Source: Ruegeria sp. ANG-S4
GTDB taxonomy: Bacteria > Pseudomonadota > Alphaproteobacteria > Rhodobacterales > Rhodobacteraceae
Reading direction: 5' to 3'
NCBI RefSeq assembly: GCF_000814005.1
Contig: NZ_JWLK01000001.1
Location: forward strand, 806,001-870,000
Length of the DNA stretch: 64,000 nt
Below the pieces are notes generated by a model. That model did no database searches. It had not been told where the DNA came from and saw only the letters and a program-made list of their open reading frames with translations. Below, in pieces: positions 59,516-64,000 of this stretch. Numbering within the stretch: the first letter of the stretch is position 1; each line of letters opens with the position of its first letter. The position numbers and the translations under genes are program-made.

Positions 59516-61010
59516 TATTCTGATCCTGATGGTGGATCAGCTGAACGGTACCCTCTTTCCCGATGGTCCGGCAGACTGGCTGCACGCGCCCAACCTGAAA
59601 AAGCTGGCCGCACGTTCAACGCGGTTTGCAAATGCGTACACGGCTTCGCCGCTTTGTGCGCCGGGCCGGGCGAGTTTCATGTCCGGGCAATTGCCGTCGC
59701 GCACAGGCGTTTATGACAACGCAGCGGAATTTCGCAGCGACATTCCCACTTATGCGCATCATTTGCGCCGCGCGGGCTACTACACCTGCCTGTCCGGCAA
59801 GATGCACTTTGTCGGTCCGGACCAGTTGCACGGCTTCGAAGATCGTTTGACCACAGACATCTACCCTGCCGATTTTGGCTGGACGCCTGATTACCGCAAG
59901 CCCGGTGAACGGATTGACTGGTGGTATCACAACATGGGCTCGGTTACGGGTGCGGGCATCGCCGAAATCTCCAACCAGATGGAATATGACGACGAAGTTG
60001 CCTATCACGCCAAGGCGAAACTCTACGATCTGGCGCGGGGAAAAGATGACCGCCCCTGGAGCATGACAGTCAGCTTTACCCATCCGCACGACCCGTATGT
60101 CGCGCGCAAGAAATACTGGGATCTGTACGAGGACTGCAACCACCTGCTGCCAAAGGTTGCGGACCTGGGCTATGAAAATCAAGATCCGCACTCCAAGCGC
60201 ATCTTTGACGCGAATGATTGGCGCAGTTTCGACATCACCGAAGACGATATCCGCAAATCCCGCCGCGCTTATTTCGCCAATATCTCTTATCTGGACGACA
60301 AGATCGGCGAGATCCTCGAGGTGCTGGAAGCAACCCGGCAAGAGGCGATCATTCTCTTCGTCTCAGACCATGGCGACATGCTGGGCGAGCGGGGCCTGTG
60401 GTTCAAAATGAACTTCTACGAAGGCTCAGCGCGCGTGCCGCTGATGATCTCGGCTCCGGACCTGCCTGCGGGTCTGATCGAAACACCCGTTTCGACAATC
60501 GACGTGACCCCGACGCTGGGCTCACTTGCCGGAGTTGATATGGCCGAAATCGAACCGTGGACGGACGGCGAAGATCTGGTTCCGTTGGCGCAGGGCATCG
60601 AACGCACCGCCCCGGTTGCGATGGAATACGCGGCAGAGGCTTCTTATGCGCCTCTTGTTTCCCTGCGATATGGCAAGTGGAAGTACAACCGCTGCGCGCT
60701 GGACCCCGATCAACTGTTTGATCTTGAAGCCGACCCGCTCGAGCGGACCAATCTCGCGGATCATACAGAACACGTTGGAACCCTGCAAACCCTGAAAGCC
60801 AAGTCCGAAGCCCGATGGGATCTTGACCGCTTTGATGCCGATGTGCGCGCCAGCCAGGCGCGCCGCTGGGTCGTCTACGAGGCGCTGCGGCAAGGCGGCT
60901 ATTACCCATGGGACTATCAGCCGCTGCAAAAAGCGTCGGAACGCTACATGCGCAACCATATGGACCTGAACATTGTCGAGGACAGCCAGCGCTTCCCGCG
61001 CGGCGAGTAA
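59502..61010 (+). CDS. betC: Choline-sulfatase
   Basis: A 502-residue sulfatase that hydrolyses choline-O-sulfate to choline and sulfate. The sulfatase motif is C-A-P-G-R with Cys52, which must be converted to formylglycine; D12 in M-V-D-Q and the later D-H-G-D supply metal ligands. It ends with the choline-sulfatase C-terminal domain containing Y-P-W-D-Y-Q-P. Start overlaps betI. Choline sulfate is an osmolyte and sulfur source made by marine algae and fungi. Confidence 0.95.
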   Translation: MTKPNILILMVDQLNGTLFPDGPADWLHAPNLKKLAARSTRFANAYTASPLCAPGRASFMSGQLPSRTGVYDNAAEFRSDIPTYAHHLRRAGYYTCLSGKMHFVGPDQLHGFEDRLTTDIYPADFGWTPDYRKPGERIDWWYHNMGSVTGAGIAEISNQMEYDDEVAYHAKAKLYDLARGKDDRPWSMTVSFTHPHDPYVARKKYWDLYEDCNHLLPKVADLGYENQDPHSKRIFDANDWRSFDITEDDIRKSRRAYFANISYLDDKIGEILEVLEATRQEAIILFVSDHGDMLGERGLWFKMNFYEGSARVPLMISAPDLPAGLIETPVSTIDVTPTLGSLAGVDMAEIEPWTDGEDLVPLAQGIERTAPVAMEYAAEASYAPLVSLRYGKWKYNRCALDPDQLFDLEADPLERTNLADHTEHVGTLQTLKAKSEARWDLDRFDADVRASQARRWVVYEALRQGGYYPWDYQPLQKASERYMRNHMDLNIVEDSQRFPRGE

Positions 61011-61034
61011 CCTCTTCATCTTTTTGAAAATACT

Positions 61035-61082
61035 CCCGCCGGAGGCGACGAGATTATGCGACGGATAATCTCGGCTGGCGGG
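61035..61082. repeat. Hairpin element between betC and betA
   Basis: GAGATTAT-GCGACGG-ATAATCTC (61050-61072) is a perfect 8-bp stem, enclosed by CCCGCC (61035-61040) and GGCGGG (61077-61082). The preceding TTCATCTTTTTGAAAATAC resembles the element upstream of rnpB. It might adjust betA expression or mRNA stability. Confidence 0.5.
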
Positions 61083-61098
61083 TACAGGAGACCCGAAA

Positions 61099-62757
61099 AT
61101 GGAAGCTGATTTTGTCATCGTCGGCGCAGGATCCGCCGGGTGCGCGATGGCCTACCGGCTGAGCGAGGCTGGTGCGTCAGTTCTGGTGATCGAACATGGC
61201 GGGACCGACATGGGCCCGTTTATCCAGATGCCCGCCGCGCTTAGTTATCCAATGAACATGGCGCGGTATGACTGGGGCTACAGATCCGAGCCGGAACCCC
61301 ATCTGAACAATCGACGACTGGCCTGTCCGCGCGGCAAGGTGATCGGAGGTTCGTCATCCATCAACGGAATGGTCTATGTGCGCGGTCACGCACGTGACTT
61401 CGACACCTGGTCCGAAATGGGCGCGGACGGCTGGTCCTATGCGGATGTCCTGCCCTACTACAAACGCATGGAGACATGGCACGACGGCGGTCATGGCGGT
61501 GATCCGCAATGGCGTGGTACCGACGGACCGCTTCATGTCTCGCGCGGCCCGCGGGAAAACCCCTTGTTTCAGGCTTTTGTCGATGCGGGAAAGCAGGCCG
61601 GCTACGAAATGACCGGCGACTACAACGGTGAAAAGCAAGAGGGTTTCGGCCCAATGGAACAGACCGTCTGGAAAGGACGGCGCTGGTCTGCCGCGAACGC
61701 CTATCTCAAGCCTGCGCTCCAGCGCGACAATTGCGATATCGTCCGGGGTCTTGCCTCGCGCGTTGTTTTCGAAAGCGGGCGCGCGACCGGCGTTGAACTG
61801 ATCCGTGGCGGCAAGCCGGAAGTCATCCGCGCCCGGCGCGAAGTGGTGATCGCCGCATCATCAATCAACTCGCCCAAGTTGTTGATGCTGTCCGGGGTTG
61901 GGCCTGCAGCGCATCTGGCCGAGCATGGTATCGACGTGATCGCGGATCGCCCCGGCGTGGGCGCAAATTTGCAGGATCACCTTGAACTCTACATCCAGCA
62001 GGCGTCAAAAAAGCCGATCACGCTTTACAAGCACTGGAACCTTATCAGTAAGGGCATAATCGGGGCGCAGTGGCTATTCACCAAAACAGGTCTTGGGGCG
62101 TCGAACCAGTTCGAAAGTGCCGCGTTCATTCGCTCAAAACCGGGCGTGGAATACCCTGATATCCAGTATCATTTCCTTCCCATCGCAGTGCGATATGACG
62201 GGCAGGCGGCCGCTGAAGGACATGGTTTTCAGGCCCATGTGGGGCCGATGCGTTCGCCGTCGCGCGGGACCGTGACGCTGCGCTCGGACAAACCAGAAGA
62301 TGCGCCCCTGATCCGCTTCAACTACATGAGCCACGAGCAGGATTGGGAGGATTTCCGAACCTGTATTCGTTTAACGCGCGAGATTTTCGGACAAGCTGCG
62401 TTCGAGCCTTTCGCGGGCAAGGAAATCCAACCCGGTGCAGATGTGCAGACAGACGCAGAGCTAAACGGTTTCATCGCCGAGCACGCCGAGAGCGCCTACC
62501 ACCCGTGTGGTACATGCCGGATGGGCCGCGCCGATGACAAAAACGCCGTGGTGGACCCGCAAGGCCGCGTGATTGGTGTGGATGGCCTGCGCGTTGCAGA
62601 CAGTTCGGTTTTCCCACAAATCACCAATGGAAACCTGAATGCGCCGTCCATCATGGTCGGGGAAAAGGTGTCCGATCACTTGTTGGGGAAAGACGCCTTG
62701 CCTAAGGCAAATGACCGTCCGTGGATTCACCCGGAATGGGAAGCAAGTCAGCGGTAA
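61099..62757 (+). CDS. betA: Choline dehydrogenase
   Basis: A 552-residue GMC oxidoreductase. The FAD motif G-A-G-S-A-G-C follows [17 protein letters not shown] and G-P-A-A-H-L are GMC features, and the C-terminus H-P-C-G-T-C-R-M-G has the catalytic His. BetA oxidises choline to betaine aldehyde (and slowly on to betaine). AGGAG lies eight bases before ATG 61099. No betB is adjacent. Confidence 0.95.
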   Translation: MEADFVIVGAGSAGCAMAYRLSEAGASVLVIEHGGTDMGPFIQMPAALSYPMNMARYDWGYRSEPEPHLNNRRLACPRGKVIGGSSSINGMVYVRGHARDFDTWSEMGADGWSYADVLPYYKRMETWHDGGHGGDPQWRGTDGPLHVSRGPRENPLFQAFVDAGKQAGYEMTGDYNGEKQEGFGPMEQTVWKGRRWSAANAYLKPALQRDNCDIVRGLASRVVFESGRATGVELIRGGKPEVIRARREVVIAASSINSPKLLMLSGVGPAAHLAEHGIDVIADRPGVGANLQDHLELYIQQASKKPITLYKHWNLISKGIIGAQWLFTKTGLGASNQFESAAFIRSKPGVEYPDIQYHFLPIAVRYDGQAAAEGHGFQAHVGPMRSPSRGTVTLRSDKPEDAPLIRFNYMSHEQDWEDFRTCIRLTREIFGQAAFEPFAGKEIQPGADVQTDAELNGFIAEHAESAYHPCGTCRMGRADDKNAVVDPQGRVIGVDGLRVADSSVFPQITNGNLNAPSIMVGEKVSDHLLGKDALPKANDRPWIHPEWEASQR

Positions 62758-62834
62758 TTTGATCCGCGTCAAAGTGCGTTGTGGGCAGGGCGAATAGACC
62801 TGACTTGCGACGAAAAAAACAGGAGCGAACAGGA

Positions 62835-63074
62835 ATGTCCCACACACCGCATGAATTGGCCGAGGAATTCCCGGACAAGGTAGAACTCATGAGCCAGCTC
62901 AAGCAGAGCGACGCGCATTTTGCGCGTTTGGCAGATGAATATCACGAGATCAATCGCGCCGTTCATCGGGCCGAAACCAACGTAGAGCCGATGGAAGAAC
63001 TCGCAGAGGTCGATCTGCGCAAAAAGCGTGCTGGGTTGAAGGACGAAATCTGGGCCATTCTGTCCAAGGCCTGA
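62835..63074 (+). CDS. DUF465 / YdcH-family small protein
   Basis: A 79-residue, charged, largely helical protein of the YdcH family (D-A-H-F-A-R-L-A-D-E-Y-H-E-I-N and L-R-K-K-R-A-G-L-K-D-E-I). Likely a coiled coil of unknown role. SD GGAG-like upstream of ATG 62835; an intrinsic terminator follows. Confidence 0.85.
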   Translation: MSHTPHELAEEFPDKVELMSQLKQSDAHFARLADEYHEINRAVHRAETNVEPMEELAEVDLRKKRAGLKDEIWAILSKA

Positions 63075-63078
63075 CGCG

Positions 63079-63103
63079 AAAGGCGGGGTATACCCGCCTT
63101 TTT
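63079..63103. terminator. Bidirectional terminator
   Basis: AAAGGCGGG (63079-63087) and CCCGCCTTT (63093-63101) with a GTATA loop, then TTT on the right and A residues on the left. Serves the DUF465 gene and the convergent regulator gene ending at 63102. Confidence 0.85.
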
Positions 63104-64000
63104 ACGTGACTTCGTATGGCAGTGTCCCGCGCGTATGTGCGTCAATCGAGAGGCGACGTTCAAGCGGCGGCACCGAGCGTTGGTGGCAGGTCTGGCGCTC
63201 GCATATCCGGCACGAAATACCGATAGGCTCGTAGGCGCTTGCGTTGTCGATATCCAGATTGTCCGCATAAACCAGCGCATCGGCATGGCGCGTTTCACAC
63301 CCCAAAGCGATAGCATACCGCCGCACAGGCGCGCCAAACGAGCCACCCGACTTTGAGACATCGCACGCAAGCGAGATGTAGCGCACGCCGTCCGGGGTTT
63401 CCGCAAGTTGGCGCAGAAAATGTCCCGGCGTTTCAAACGCGCGATGGACGTTCCAAAGCGGGCAAGCCCCGCCAAATCGAGCAAACTGCAAGCGTGTGGC
63501 CGAATGGCGCTTGGTAATTGTTCCGGCCTGATCGACTCGGACAAAGAAAAACGGAATTCCCTTTGCGCCGGGACGTTGCAGCGTGGACAGGCGGTGTGCG
63601 ACTTGTTCGATAGAAGCCCCAAAACGGTTGCTGAGCAGTTCCAGGTCGTGCCGATCTTCCTGTGCCGCAGCCAGGAATTTTGCGTAAGGCATAAGCGACG
63701 CACCGGCAAAATAGTTCGCCAAACCGATCTTGGCGATTGATCGCGCCTCGTCGCTTTGGAACTTGGCAAAATCCAGCGTAGCCTCCAGCAGTTTGTCCTG
63801 ACTGATCAGCGCAACCTGCAAGAGCAGTTGGAAAACCTGCGTCTGCGGGGCCGCGCGCGACGACAAGCGCAGGTTTTTTGCGGCTGTATCATAGCTGCGC
63901 AGCGTTTCGGTATCGGCAAAGCTGACCTGAATTCCGCGTTCCGTCAGGCTGTCCAAAGCCGCCTGACGTATGTTTCCCGTCTCATCTGCCCGCCCGGCGA
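63102..64000 (-). CDS. Short-chain fatty acyl transcriptional regulator, ScfR/RamB type (5' part outside window)
   Basis: The last 299 codons of a larger regulator whose frame stays open to the right edge. Visible regions are an IrrE/DUF955-like domain (with G-L-A-N-Y-F-A-G-A and the S-A-T-R-L-Q-F-A-R stretch) and a C-terminal cysteine-rich segment C-R-I-C-E-R-Q-T-C-H-Q-R. This arrangement marks the regulators of short-chain acyl (propionate, acetate) metabolism with an N-terminal HTH, which lies beyond the window. Target genes are not visible. Confidence 0.85.
   Translation of the reverse strand, partial: AGRADETGNIRQAALDSLTERGIQVSFADTETLRSYDTAAKNLRLSSRAAPQTQVFQLLLQVALISQDKLLEATLDFAKFQSDEARSIAKIGLANYFAGASLMPYAKFLAAAQEDRHDLELLSNRFGASIEQVAHRLSTLQRPGAKGIPFFFVRVDQAGTITKRHSATRLQFARFGGACPLWNVHRAFETPGHFLRQLAETPDGVRYISLACDVSKSGGSFGAPVRRYAIALGCETRHADALVYADNLDIDNASAYEPIGISCRICERQTCHQRSVPPLERRLSIDAHTRGTLPYEVT

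Noticed and set aside
1..64000. CRISPR arrays, prophage, insertion sequences, integrons, replication origin
   Set aside because: No regularly spaced repeats, transposase or integrase genes, or DnaA-box clusters were recognised.

Overview
The window reads as a chromosomal segment of an alphaproteobacterium, most likely a marine Rhodobacterales/Roseobacter-group organism. The evidence is gene content rather than a search: a betI-betC-betA choline-O-sulfate cluster, an alphaproteobacterial-type RNase P RNA, a DUF2927 lipoprotein, a DUF1127 protein, a short-chain-fatty-acyl-type regulator at the right edge, and GC-rich, densely packed genes with many SD-led ATG starts and some TTG/GTG starts. No transposase, integrase, phage gene, CRISPR array or plasmid function is visible; this is core and near-core chromosome.

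Layout. 0-5 kb: two PLP sulfur enzymes (D-cysteine desulfhydrase family and cysteine synthase), a LysR regulator, a methyltransferase and an LHPP-like HAD phosphatase. 5.0-11.6 kb: tRNA-Gly(TCC), an MsbA-type exporter, an acyl-CoA synthetase with an alpha/beta hydrolase, a phosphodiesterase-like protein and a membrane-anchored thioredoxin-like protein. 11.6-16.6 kb: a complete peptide ABC importer (minus strand). 17.0-23.1 kb: dtd and a tight minus-strand cluster encoding a tiny membrane peptide, XpaC-like, TelA-like, DUF2927 lipoprotein, SPFH-GYF and double zinc-ribbon membrane proteins; this is the least explained multi-gene system here. 23.2-31.5 kb: rluB, tadA, UPF0173 hydrolase, ceramidase-family protein, methyltransferase, DUF4202, a small exported protein behind two tandem operator-like repeats, gatC-gatA, an excalibur-like lipoprotein, a cell-wall amidase and rnpB.

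31.5-48.9 kb: GYD protein, DUF2182/DUF1326 pair, TerB-like protein, rpmG, Bax-inhibitor-1 protein, DUF1127 with a divergent LysR gene and a good LysR box, quinone oxidoreductase, XRE regulator, hisN, convergent 8-oxoguanine and guanine deaminases, mgtE, 5-formyl-THF cyclo-ligase, a DUF333 lipoprotein, YmdB and an SLC13/RCK permease. 48.9-64 kb: FAD dehydrogenase with a bile-acid-symporter-type permease, glutamine amidotransferase, a second SLC13/RCK permease, YebC, MFS protein, ArgP-like regulator with divergent LysE exporter, DMT exporter, betI-betC-betA behind a clear BetI-type operator, a DUF465 protein, and the 3' part of a short-chain fatty acyl regulator running off the right edge.

Functional themes are translation and RNA maturation (tRNA, dtd, rluB, tadA, gatCA, rnpB, rpmG, yebC), envelope maintenance and stress, nitrogen and purine salvage, and osmolyte (choline) metabolism.
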